From contig DAOWOG010000060.1 in assembly GCA_030642185.1 (NCBI GenBank), positions 1-6,948 of the forward strand: a stretch of 6,948 bases of DNA, in the 5' to 3' direction. The translations under genes and the position numbers were made by a program. Every line of letters starts with the position of its first letter. Position 1 is the first letter of the stretch. The stretch is from Helicobacteraceae bacterium (GTDB taxonomy: Bacteria; Campylobacterota; Campylobacteria; Campylobacterales; Sulfurimonadaceae). The notes under the pieces are model-generated. The model saw only the letters and a program-made list of their open reading frames with translations, had not been told where the DNA came from and made no database searches. Of this stretch, positions 1 to 6,915 are shown in pieces.

Positions 1-726
1 ATCTTCCCATGGATAGAGTTTGAACCAGTATTCGTAGTTATTATCTTCAGCATCAAAGATACCTTCGTCATCAAATTTGACCTGCTGTAAAAACTCATTG
101 CCTGTTACAAATCCCGCATCAGTAGCGATTTTCTGAAGCAGTTTGGTCGTCATCTCCTCTTCGTCATTTCCCTCTACCGAGGAGAAGAGAATTTTCCATC
201 CGTCATAGAGTGCATCAAATTTGTCGGGTTCATCATTGAGGGTGACAAGACGGCGGAAATTATCGGCAATGGCCTGATAGACATTGTTGAACTGCTGCGC
301 TTCATCCATCTGGTTGTGTTTGAGCAGTGCCCATTGCAGTACAGCGGTTTCAAACAGTGCGGTAGGGGTGTCGGCATTGAACTCGATAAGCTTGATCGGT
401 TTTCCGTCGACACCGCCGGCAAGGTCAAAACGGCCGTAAATATGCCAGTGAACATCAGTTTCCCAGCTCTTTTTGATCGTCTCTATAAGATTAAACGGAA
501 TACCCAGTTCAAAAAAGAGATCATTCTCAATGACATACTCTGCCGCTTCAACATACATATCGTAAAGCTCGTTTCCGGCAGTATAAAAAGCTTCTGCTTC
601 GGCATGCGTTACTTCTACCAGTTCATCGGCAACATATTTGCTTCCGTCACTGTCGGTATGCCAGGTGAAACCTATCTTATCGAGATCAGCGTCGCTGAGT
701 GGGGTTAGCGTTTGTAAAGTAAGCAT
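1..726 (-). CDS. Glutathionylspermidine synthase-like ATP-grasp ligase (YgiC/YjfC type), C-terminal part outside the window
   Basis: The frame stays open for 242 codons from ATG at 726 to the left edge, where it is cut off mid-gene; family members are about 390 residues. The start MLTLQTLTPL follows a strong GGAGGT site. The pre-ATP-grasp and substrate region is recognisable by WHIYGRFDLAGG at 94-105 and KLIEFNADTPTALFETAVLQ at 112-131, the hallmark of the glutathionylspermidine synthase family; EYWFKLYPWED at 232-242 is the typical lead-in to the ATP-grasp core. There is no signal peptide and no room for the N-terminal amidase domain of E. coli Gss, so this is the stand-alone YgiC/YjfC form. 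Gss joins the glycine carboxylate of glutathione to spermidine using ATP, but the stand-alone forms have no firmly established substrate. It sits one base after the lipoprotein gene, a pairing also found in Helicobacter and Campylobacter. Confidence 0.88.
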   Translation of the reverse strand, partial: MLTLQTLTPLSDADLDKIGFTWHTDSDGSKYVADELVEVTHAEAEAFYTAGNELYDMYVEAAEYVIENDLFFELGIPFNLIETIKKSWETDVHWHIYGRFDLAGGVDGKPIKLIEFNADTPTALFETAVLQWALLKHNQMDEAQQFNNVYQAIADNFRRLVTLNDEPDKFDALYDGWKILFSSVEGNDEEEMTTKLLQKIATDAGFVTGNEFLQQVKFDDEGIFDAEDNNYEYWFKLYPWED

Positions 727-727
727 A

Positions 728-1300
728 TCAACCTCCAAAAAAACCGCTGCGTTTAGTGGAACTTCCCTTTTTGGATCCGCCGAAAAAGCTTTTTTTCGTC
801 TTGCTTTTTCCTGCAGTTTTGCCTGCTGTTTTTGAACGGCTATAGGCGGATTTGTTGACGCTGTTGGAGTGACGCTGGAAATTCTTATTGCCCATCAGCG
901 CATTTCCGATCATATTACCCAAAAGCGATCCGGCTGCCACTGCCAAAATGGTTCCGGCGAGTCCCATACCGGCATCACCGCCGGGAGCTTGATTCAGCTC
1001 AGACTCGCCTGTCTGCATTTTGTCATACTCCTGCTGGGCAAGTGCCTGCATCTCCTCTTCATTCATAAAGCGTTCCGTGATTTTTCCGTTTTCGTCTGTT
1101 TCACGGATGATGGCGCGATTCGGACCTTCAGTCGGGGTCTCTTCTACAACGATGTATTTTCCGTTGCTCTGCTGCTCAATGACAAGAAAACGGTTTTTTG
1201 CCTCTTCCTGGGGGGCCTCACAGCCGCTGAGTACACTCATAACAGTAATGCCGACACTGCCGAGCAGGGCAGCTGAACCGATGGTAGAAAGATGTTTCAA
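728..1300 (-). CDS. UPF0323-type lipoprotein of unknown function
   Basis: This is a 190-residue predicted lipoprotein. Residues 1-26 are a signal peptide ending in the lipobox LSGC, with Cys27 as the lipid-modified residue. Next come a charged domain with the pattern FLVIEQQSNGKYIVVEETP (38-56) and a NGKITERFMNEEEMQAL stretch (71-87), a glycine/alanine-rich hydrophobic segment with GxxxG-like spacing (about 107-137, similar to glycine-zipper segments), and a Ser/Lys-rich basic tail with two FFGG repeats, at 172-175 and at the very C-terminus (187-190). Layout and phrases match my memory of the UPF0323 family (H. pylori HP0232, C. jejuni Cj0371), which also neighbours a glutathionylspermidine-synthase-like gene. 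The E. coli ygiB-ygiC pair has the same logic. It starts with TTG. Function is not established; the glycine-rich segment could insert in or associate with the envelope. Confidence 0.78.
   Translation of the reverse strand: MKHLSTIGSAALLGSVGITVMSVLSGCEAPQEEAKNRFLVIEQQSNGKYIVVEETPTEGPNRAIIRETDENGKITERFMNEEEMQALAQQEYDKMQTGESELNQAPGGDAGMGLAGTILAVAAGSLLGNMIGNALMGNKNFQRHSNSVNKSAYSRSKTAGKTAGKSKTKKSFFGGSKKGSSTKRSGFFGG
731..736 (-). promoter_or_regulatory. Ribosome binding site of the ATP-grasp ligase gene, inside the lipoprotein's last codons
   Basis: GGAGGT on the minus strand is the strongest Shine-Dalgarno sequence in the window. It is formed by the last two codons (GGA GGT, Gly-Gly) of the lipoprotein, followed by its TGA stop, one T, and the ATG at 726. 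Ribosomes finishing the lipoprotein end on top of the ligase start signal. Confidence 0.8.
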
Positions 1301-1308
1301 AATGATTG

Positions 1309-1314
1309 TCCTTT
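1309..1314 (-). promoter_or_regulatory. Ribosome binding site that decides the TTG start of the lipoprotein gene
   Basis: AAAGGA on the minus strand sits immediately after the TAA stop of the YrdC-family gene and eight bases before TTG at 1300. An in-frame TAA at 1315-1313 excludes any start further upstream than the ATC/ATT codons next to the TTG. The next in-frame ATG (residue 21) would destroy the signal peptide, so TTG is the best start. Confidence 0.7.
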
Positions 1315-1315
1315 A

Positions 1316-1753
1316 TTAACGTAATCGCTTGATTTGATGTGAACCAAGTTTAAGAATGGTTGACGGAGGATGCTCATGCAGTCCGCGTTTGTCTTCAATA
1401 ATAATATCCGAATGATGTTCGGCAAATTTCCGTTCAAACGTGTGACCGCTGAGATTGGCTGAAGTGGAGTAGAGCCATCCGAACGCCCTGATAATGTGTT
1501 GATGAACAGGATCACTCACAATCCGAAATGCTGTGCCTTTGACAACATAGCTTGTTGCCTTTGAGCGGCGAACCTGACGTTTAAAAGTATTTGGAATACG
1601 GCCGTACTGTTTGAATGTCTTGAGATCAGCGTAGATTTTAAGAAAAGGTTTCTTCACACTGCGTACTTTTATTTTTGATAATCGTGATGCGTTCTGCGAA
1701 AGAAAACCGACTGTTGTGTCGGTTTGTGCGAGAAGTACAGAGTCTTTCATCAT
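1316..1753 (-). CDS. Compact Sua5/YciO/YrdC-family protein, probable threonylcarbamoyl-AMP synthase
   Basis: YrdC-domain proteins of the TsaC type make L-threonylcarbamoyladenylate from threonine, bicarbonate and ATP, the first step of t6A formation at position 37 of ANN-decoding tRNAs. Family landmarks are visible: QTDTTVGF at 10-17 (compare PTDTVYGL), a basic KVR/KKPFLKI segment at 29-40 (compare KxRP..PL), FRIVSDPVHQ at 76-85, STSANLSG at 96-103, and PPSTILKL at 129-136 near the end. At 145 residues it is clearly shorter than E. coli YrdC (about 190) and has no Sua5 C-terminal domain; the middle and the stretch before the PST motif are compressed. The start overlaps the carB stop (TAATG); a second in-frame ATG follows at 1750. 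No strong binding site lies before it, so expression probably depends on carB translation. It could act in t6A synthesis or in another carbamoyl transfer; the family is clear, the exact role is inferred. Confidence 0.8.
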   Translation of the reverse strand: MMKDSVLLAQTDTTVGFLSQNASRLSKIKVRSVKKPFLKIYADLKTFKQYGRIPNTFKRQVRRSKATSYVVKGTAFRIVSDPVHQHIIRAFGWLYSTSANLSGHTFERKFAEHHSDIIIEDKRGLHEHPPSTILKLGSHQIKRLR

Positions 1754-4700
1754 TAATTGGCTAAAAAGTCCTGTATTGCTTTCGGTTCGTTCCAGGTGAT
1801 ATCGTCCATGCGTGAAAGTGCATCGATGGTCGCACGGGCGGCACTCAGTGTTGTAAAGTAAGGAATATTCATGCGCAATACGATCTGACGGATAACCACA
1901 GCATCTTTTTTAGCTGTTTTATTATCGGAAGTATTGATGGCCATTGTAATGTCGCCATTTTTCATCATATCCTCGATATTTGGGCGGCCTTCGGAAATTT
2001 TCAGTACGGCTTCACATGGAATGCCGGCCTTTTCGACAATCTGCTGCGTACCACGGGTTGCGACCAGTTTGAATCCTCTTTCATGCAGACCACGGGCAAT
2101 TTCCGGAGCATGCTGCTTGTCCATATCGATAAAGGAGAGAAAACAGGTTCCGCTCGTTGGGATATTGTTCCCTGCAGCCATTTGCGATTTGGCAAAACTG
2201 ACACCGAAGCTGGAGCTGATTCCCATCACTTCGCCGGTTGATTTCATCTCAGGACTGAGAACGAGATCGGCACCGTAAAGTTTATTGAATGGGAAGACCG
2301 CCTCTTTGACGGAAATATGATCTTTCAGGCGCGGTTTGAGCAGACCGTTCTCTTCCATAACAACATTGTAGTTGTCATAGAATTTCAGTGCATTGCGCAG
2401 CGGATCACCCATCATGACACGCGTCGCTACCTTGGCCAGTGGCATACCGGTCGCTTTTGAAACAAACGGTACAGTACGTGAAGCACGCGGGTTTACTTCA
2501 ATCAGGTAGACTTCATTTTGATAGATGGCATACTGGACGTTCATCAAACCGATAACACCAAGACCCAGAGCGATTTGTTTAGTTTGCTGTTCGACCTCTG
2601 CGATCAGCTCTTTGGACAAGTTGACCGGTGGCAGTGAACAAGCGGAATCACCGGAGTGAATTCCGGCCTCTTCGATATGCTGCATGACCGAACCGATGTA
2701 GACTTCCTGACCGTCACAGATAGCATCCACATCAAGCTCGATAGCCTGGTCGAGGAATTTGTCTACCAGAACCGGTGCATCATTGGAGACAGACACCGCT
2801 TTATCCATATAGGTCCGCAGCTCATCTTCGTTGTAAACGATACGCATCGCACGCCCGCCCAAAACAAATGAAGGACGCACAAGTACAGGATAGCCCAATC
2901 CGGTAGCGACGCCTACTGCCTGCTCTTTAGTCGTAGCAATCCCGTTGTCAGGCTGCTTAAGACCGTTCTCATTGACAAACGCCGAGAATTTTTCGCGATC
3001 TTCTGCAAGATCGATCACTCTTGCCGGTGTTCCGGCAATCTGTGCACCGATAGAGGTCAGCGGATTCGCCAGTTTCAACGGTGTCTGCCCGCCGAAGTGA
3101 ACGATAATGCCGTTTGGCTCTTCATTGTCGATGACTTCACGCACATGCTCAAAATCAATCGGCTCAAAGTAAAGCACATCAGAGGTGTCGTAATCAGTAG
3201 AGACGGTTTCAGGATTACAGTTGTACATAATGGTCTCGATACCCATGTCTTTGAGTGCAAAAGCGGCATGGACACAACAGTAGTCAAACTCGATACCCTG
3301 ACCGATTCGGTTCGGACCGCCGCCAAGAATCATCACTTTTTTACGGTCACTTTCACGTTTTTTTACTTTTGGAAGTTTGGTGACATTGGTGGTAGAATAG
3401 AGGTATGGGGTCAGTGCTTCAAATTCTGCAGCGCAGGTATCGACTTCATTATACTCAAGATGAATATCATTGCGTTTACGGGCAGAATAGACATCACTCT
3501 CACTCGTAGTGTGCGAACTGTTCTTAGCGATGAGTTGCGCAATCTTTCTATCGGAGAAACCGTCGGATTTTACACGGCGGAGACGATCTGCATCATTCAA
3601 TATATCAAGATCGATCTCTTTCTCTGTTGCGATTATCTCTTCGATCTGGTAGAGGAACCATGGATCGATTTTAGAGAGATTAAAAAGATCTTCAACACTC
3701 AAACCGCGGCGGAATCCTTCTGCAACATATAATATACGTTCGTCATTCGGACGGCGGATCTCATGCTCGATATGCTCCATATCGCCTTGCATCTCATCAA
3801 AACCGCTCAGGTCGGTCTCTAATGAGCAAAGGGCCTTTTGAACGGACTCTTTAAAGGTACGACCGATCGCCATCACTTCACCGACAGATTTCATTCCGGT
3901 GGTGAGTGTACTGTCTGCCTCAGGGAATTTTTCAAATGTAAAGCGCGGCACTTTGGTAACGATGTAGTCGATGACCGGTTCGAAACTCGCAGGAGTCCCG
4001 GTAATATCATTCGTGATCTCATCAAGCGTGTAACCGACGGCAAGAAGGGTTGCCACTTTGGCAATCGGGTAACCGGTCGCCTTGGATGCGAGGGCGGAAG
4101 AGCGTGAAACACGCGGATTCATTTCAATAACGATCATACGGCCAGTTTTTGGATCAACGGAAAACTGCACGTTTGAACCGCCGGTATCGACACCGACTTC
4201 CCGTAATATGGCAAATGAAGCGTCACGCATACGCTGATATTCTTTGTCGGTGAGTGTCAGGGCCGGAGCAATGGTAATGGAATCGCCGGTATGGACACCC
4301 ATCGGATCAAAGTTTTCAATGGAGCAGATGATGATGCAGTTATCATCGCGATCACGGATGACTTCCATCTCGTACTCTTTCCAGCCAAGAAGAGACTCTT
4401 CGACCAGGATCTCTGAAACAGGACTTTCATCCAGTCCTCGCTGGGCAAGGATCTTGTACTCATCGATATTGTAAGCTACTCCTGATCCGCCGCCGGCGAG
4501 GGTAAAGGAAGCACGGATTATAATCGGAAAACCGATCTCATCAGCGGCAGCAATCGCTTCATCAATGTTGTAGGCATAGCGTGAATTCGGAAGATCCATT
4601 CCCAGTTTGATCATCGCCTTTTTAAATGCTAAACGATCTTCACCTTTGGTAATGGCTTCGGGCTTGGCACCCAGGAACTCAATCCCTTCAAGCATTCCCT

Positions 4701-5013
4701 TTTGATGCATGCTCATCGCTGCATTCAGCGCTGTCTGACCGCCCATCGTCGGCAGTATTGCATCGACATTTTCTTTTTCAATGATCTGGGCAATGATCTC
4801 CTCTTTAATCGGCTCGATATAAGTACGGTCCGCAAATTCAGGATCCGTCATAATCGTTGCAGGATTCGAGTTGATCAGAACAACACGGTACCCAAGCTCT
4901 TTAAGTGTTTTGACGGCCTGAGTGCCGGAGTAGTCAAATTCACTGGCTTGACCGATGACAATCGGACCGGAACCAATGAGTAATATCGTCTTGATATCTT
5001 CGCGTTTTGGCAT
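1753..5013 (-). CDS. carB: Carbamoyl-phosphate synthase large subunit CarB
   Basis: CarB makes carbamoyl phosphate from bicarbonate, two ATP and ammonia supplied by the glutaminase subunit CarA, feeding pyrimidine and arginine synthesis in the cytoplasm. The 1086-residue product is full length (E. coli about 1073). The carboxyphosphate half (about 1-402) has the [17 protein letters not shown] start at 14-30, an [17 protein letters not shown] loop at 162-178 and [10 protein letters not shown] at 297-306. An oligomerisation domain follows (about 403-553). The carbamoyl-phosphate half (about 554-938) repeats the pattern: [15 protein letters not shown] at 564-578, [15 protein letters not shown] at 708-722, EVNPRASRT at 839-847. 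The C-terminal MGS-like domain (about 939-1086) keeps residues that align by eye with the E. coli UMP/IMP pocket (T986, T989, K1005, N1027), so feedback by UMP is plausible. It has its own promoter and is coupled to the next gene by TAATG. carA is not present here. Confidence 0.98.
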   Translation of the reverse strand: MPKREDIKTILLIGSGPIVIGQASEFDYSGTQAVKTLKELGYRVVLINSNPATIMTDPEFADRTYIEPIKEEIIAQIIEKENVDAILPTMGGQTALNAAMSMHQKGMLEGIEFLGAKPEAITKGEDRLAFKKAMIKLGMDLPNSRYAYNIDEAIAAADEIGFPIIIRASFTLAGGGSGVAYNIDEYKILAQRGLDESPVSEILVEESLLGWKEYEMEVIRDRDDNCIIICSIENFDPMGVHTGDSITIAPALTLTDKEYQRMRDASFAILREVGVDTGGSNVQFSVDPKTGRMIVIEMNPRVSRSSALASKATGYPIAKVATLLAVGYTLDEITNDITGTPASFEPVIDYIVTKVPRFTFEKFPEADSTLTTGMKSVGEVMAIGRTFKESVQKALCSLETDLSGFDEMQGDMEHIEHEIRRPNDERILYVAEGFRRGLSVEDLFNLSKIDPWFLYQIEEIIATEKEIDLDILNDADRLRRVKSDGFSDRKIAQLIAKNSSHTTSESDVYSARKRNDIHLEYNEVDTCAAEFEALTPYLYSTTNVTKLPKVKKRESDRKKVMILGGGPNRIGQGIEFDYCCVHAAFALKDMGIETIMYNCNPETVSTDYDTSDVLYFEPIDFEHVREVIDNEEPNGIIVHFGGQTPLKLANPLTSIGAQIAGTPARVIDLAEDREKFSAFVNENGLKQPDNGIATTKEQAVGVATGLGYPVLVRPSFVLGGRAMRIVYNEDELRTYMDKAVSVSNDAPVLVDKFLDQAIELDVDAICDGQEVYIGSVMQHIEEAGIHSGDSACSLPPVNLSKELIAEVEQQTKQIALGLGVIGLMNVQYAIYQNEVYLIEVNPRASRTVPFVSKATGMPLAKVATRVMMGDPLRNALKFYDNYNVVMEENGLLKPRLKDHISVKEAVFPFNKLYGADLVLSPEMKSTGEVMGISSSFGVSFAKSQMAAGNNIPTSGTCFLSFIDMDKQHAPEIARGLHERGFKLVATRGTQQIVEKAGIPCEAVLKISEGRPNIEDMMKNGDITMAINTSDNKTAKKDAVVIRQIVLRMNIPYFTTLSAARATIDALSRMDDITWNEPKAIQDFLAN

Positions 5014-5019
5014 GCTAAA

Positions 5020-5024
5020 CCTTA
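5020..5024 (-). promoter_or_regulatory. Ribosome binding site of carB
   Basis: TAAGG on the minus strand lies six bases before the ATG at 5013, at normal spacing. It fixes the start to the MPKRED N-terminus, which is the standard CarB beginning. Confidence 0.75.
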
Positions 5025-5028
5025 CTTC

Positions 5029-5042
5029 AGAAAAATTTTTCT
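5029..5042. promoter_or_regulatory. 14-bp perfect palindrome at the predicted carB transcription start
   Basis: AGAAAAATTTTTCT is a perfect inverted repeat whose centre (5035/5036) falls on the predicted transcription start, immediately downstream of the -10 box. Its second half forms the first transcribed bases, a run of five T on the coding strand. It could be an operator, a slippage site for RNA polymerase, or simply AT-rich chance. It has no loop and would make no useful RNA hairpin once transcribed, since the first half is not transcribed. Confidence 0.35.
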
Positions 5043-5048
5043 ATTATA
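5043..5048 (-). promoter_or_regulatory. -10 box of the carB promoter
   Basis: The minus strand carries a perfect TATAAT here, in the 93-bp gap between mreC and carB and 29 bp before the carB ATG. At 16-18 bp spacing there is no TTGACA-like -35 box (the position reads CCCGAT or neighbours). A T-rich stretch TTTTAA at 5066-5061 lies upstream. A strong -10 with a weak -35 and T-rich upstream DNA is typical of sigma-70 promoters in Campylobacter and Helicobacter. The expected transcription start is about seven bases downstream, near 5036-5037, giving a leader of roughly 23 nt. Confidence 0.75.
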
Positions 5049-5106
5049 GACAAGAGGCACTTAAAATCGGGTGAAAGAGGAAGGCAAGGCTTCTTTGCGC
5101 AGTAGA

Positions 5107-5868
5107 TTAACGGATACGTTTAATCACATGAAAATATCCGGGTTCCTTTGTAGTATAATAGGGCTCAATTATGGCATTTTGATAGCCTTGTGACTGCTGC
5201 ACAGAGAGCACTTTTCCGACTTTGATCCCTTTGAAAAAAAGCGTATCCATACCGGACGTGATCACTTCATCCCCTACTGAAATCGTGATCCAGGTCGGGA
5301 TGAATTCGACGATCATGTTTTTTTCATTTTGACCGTGTACGATCCCGGGAGCTCTGTTCTCCCCCACATAGACGGCGTAGGCACATTTATAGTCATCATT
5401 AAGCAGTGCCATTGGACGATTGTTTTTGCTCACAACGATGCCGGCAGCGCGTTCTTTATGAATAAGTCCATAGATTTTTGAGTCGTTGAAATCATCCATT
5501 TTTAACCAGAGTTTATTGATATCGCCAAATCGGACATAAGAAAGTGCACGTACCAGTTCAACTTTCGGTGAGAGGGCAAATGAAGTATTGCTTTCCTGAA
5601 AAAGATCATTGAGTTCCGTTGCAAACTGATGCATGATAAGATGGTTCTTTTCATATTTCCGGAGTTCTGAGCGTAATTTGATAATGGTATTTTTCTGATT
5701 GAAATGTTCATGATAGGTTTTGGCGATAGATTCGACGGATACATGATAGCTGTTCTTAATGCTGCTCATAAATGAAAGCAGAGGATTTTGAATGAAGCTT
5801 CCGTAGTAGATTGCACCGCTGAGCAAGAGTGCAAACAGAATAAAAAGTCCGAAGCTTTCTTTATTCAT
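5107..5868 (-). CDS. mreC: Rod shape-determining protein MreC
   Basis: MreC is an inner-membrane protein whose periplasmic part links MreB filaments to the elongation-phase wall synthases. The 253-residue product has one N-terminal membrane segment (about residues 7-27), then a helical, probably coiled-coil stretch (about 38-90), then the beta-rich periplasmic domain. The family signature is visible as GDEVITSGMDTLFFKGIKVG at 199-218. It is shorter than E. coli MreC (about 367 residues); the missing part is mostly C-terminal tail, and short forms are usual in this phylum. The start is set by overlap with the mreB stop (TAATG); only a weak GAG lies upstream, so initiation likely depends on coupling. 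No mreD, mrdA or rodA follows; the next gene is carB in a separate unit. Confidence 0.92.
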   Translation of the reverse strand: MNKESFGLFILFALLLSGAIYYGSFIQNPLLSFMSSIKNSYHVSVESIAKTYHEHFNQKNTIIKLRSELRKYEKNHLIMHQFATELNDLFQESNTSFALSPKVELVRALSYVRFGDINKLWLKMDDFNDSKIYGLIHKERAAGIVVSKNNRPMALLNDDYKCAYAVYVGENRAPGIVHGQNEKNMIVEFIPTWITISVGDEVITSGMDTLFFKGIKVGKVLSVQQSQGYQNAIIEPYYTTKEPGYFHVIKRIR

Positions 5869-6905
5869 TACTCATTTTCGAAAAGTTCTTGCAGAAGATC
5901 GATCTCTTCCAATGCACGACCGGTGCCTTTTGCGACTGCCAGCAGCGGCTCATCGGCAACAAAGACAGGGATTTTAACGATATCGGAAAGGTATTTGTCC
6001 AGATGACGGATCAACGCTCCCCCACCGGTAAGGATTATACCGTGATTGACAATATCTCCGGCAAGATCTGGAGGCATTTTTTCCAAAACTTCACGCAATG
6101 CTTCGCCGATCTCTTTAAGGGGCTCTTTCATCGCTTCATAGGCATCTTCGCTGGTCAGCTCAATTGAGCTGAGCATCCCTTCGATCTGATCGCGCCCATT
6201 GATGACCATCGTCAGCTTTTTTGTAAGCGGCATGGCAGTCCCGATGGCGATCTTGATCTCTTCTGAACTGCGTTCACCGATCAGGAGATTATACTTGCGT
6301 TTAACATAATCGACAATGGCTTTATCGATTTTGTCTCCGGCAACGCGAATGGATTTGGAGATGACCAGACCGCCAAGTGAGACAACGCCTATCTCGGTCG
6401 TTCCTCCTCCGATATCAACGACCAGATTACCCTGGGGCTCACGAATATCGATACCTGAACCGATGGCGGCAGCCATCGGTTCTTCAATCAGGAAGACTTC
6501 CCGTGCACCGGCGCTGAGCGCAGATTCGCGTACCGCTTTACGTTCGACCTGTGTCAGTCCGTAGGGAACACAGATAATAATACGTGGACTGATCAATGAG
6601 GTACGGCCATGCGCTTTTTCGATAAATTTTCGGATCATCTTTTCCGTCATATCAAAGTCGGCGATAACGCCGTCTTTCATAGGACGGATTGCGGTGATAT
6701 TACCCGGTGTTTTCCCCACCATCTCTTTTGCTTCATGTCCGACTGCAAGGACTCTTTGCTGACCGTATTTTTCACGTTTGACGGCAACTACAGAAGGCTC
6801 ATTGATGATAATGCCGTGCCCTTTGGCAATGACGAGGGTATTTGCCGTGCCCAGGTCAATGGCCAGGTCATTGGAAAAAAGACCGATAATTTTATTGAGG
6901 ATCAT
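5868..6905 (-). CDS. mreB: Rod shape-determining protein MreB
   Basis: This is the bacterial actin homologue that polymerises with ATP on the inner face of the cytoplasmic membrane and guides lateral cell wall synthesis. The 345-residue product is the usual length and complete. The N-terminus (residues 1-12, hydrophobic with a GLFSNDLAID junction) matches the membrane-binding amphipathic helix seen in E. coli MreB. Actin-fold nucleotide motifs are intact: phosphate-1 DLGTANT at 17-23, the EEPMAAAIG segment at 141-149 with its catalytic glutamate region, phosphate-2 DIGGGTTEIGV at 164-174, and the adenosine motif GIILTGGGA at 289-297. The stop codon shares one base with the mreC start (TAATG), so the two are translationally coupled. 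Expression probably comes from a promoter outside the window, upstream of the preceding gene. The family and orthology are clear. Confidence 0.97.
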   Translation of the reverse strand: MILNKIIGLFSNDLAIDLGTANTLVIAKGHGIIINEPSVVAVKREKYGQQRVLAVGHEAKEMVGKTPGNITAIRPMKDGVIADFDMTEKMIRKFIEKAHGRTSLISPRIIICVPYGLTQVERKAVRESALSAGAREVFLIEEPMAAAIGSGIDIREPQGNLVVDIGGGTTEIGVVSLGGLVISKSIRVAGDKIDKAIVDYVKRKYNLLIGERSSEEIKIAIGTAMPLTKKLTMVINGRDQIEGMLSSIELTSEDAYEAMKEPLKEIGEALREVLEKMPPDLAGDIVNHGIILTGGGALIRHLDKYLSDIVKIPVFVADEPLLAVAKGTGRALEEIDLLQELFENE

Positions 6906-6909
6906 GGGG

Positions 6910-6915
6910 TTCCTA
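6910..6915 (-). promoter_or_regulatory. Ribosome binding site of mreB
   Basis: The minus strand reads TAGGAA followed by CCCC and the ATG at 6905. AGGAA is a good Shine-Dalgarno match, four bases from the start, and supports this ATG. The TAG inside the site is also the stop of the possible upstream gene, so ribosomes could pass directly from one gene to the next. I see no convincing promoter in the few bases between 6916 and the edge. Confidence 0.7.

Noticed and set aside
174..455. Minus-strand open frame of 93 codons
   Set aside because: It is an out-of-frame reading on the same strand as the ligase; low-complexity Ser/Thr/Pro residues and no start signal.
316..708. Plus-strand open frame of 130 codons near the left end
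   Set aside because: It is antisense to the ATP-grasp ligase, whose GRFD...EFNADTP motifs are clearly the real coding content of this region.
773..791. FFGG repeat codons in the lipoprotein tail as a DNA repeat element
   Set aside because: The two copies are short, not identical beyond the peptide motif, and fit a low-complexity Ser/Lys/Gly tail.
869..1319. Two overlapping plus-strand open frames opposite the lipoprotein gene
   Set aside because: The minus-strand frame has a signal peptide, lipobox and correct spacing to both neighbours; the plus-strand frames have none of these.
3097..3732. Long plus-strand open frame (211 codons) opposite carB
   Set aside because: It lies wholly antisense to conserved CarB coding sequence, has no recognisable domain or good binding site, and its residues are what antisense reading of that gene would give.
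1753..5013. Internal repeat between the two halves of carB
   Set aside because: The repeated GxGPxxIGQxxEFDY and NPRxSR motifs are the ancient duplication present in every CarB, not a local repeat.
5053..5106. Possible terminator after mreC
   Set aside because: The stretch holds direct GCCTT repeats and only a four-base GAAG/CTTC pairing, with no GC-rich stem and no following T run. Whether mreC transcripts end here is not visible.
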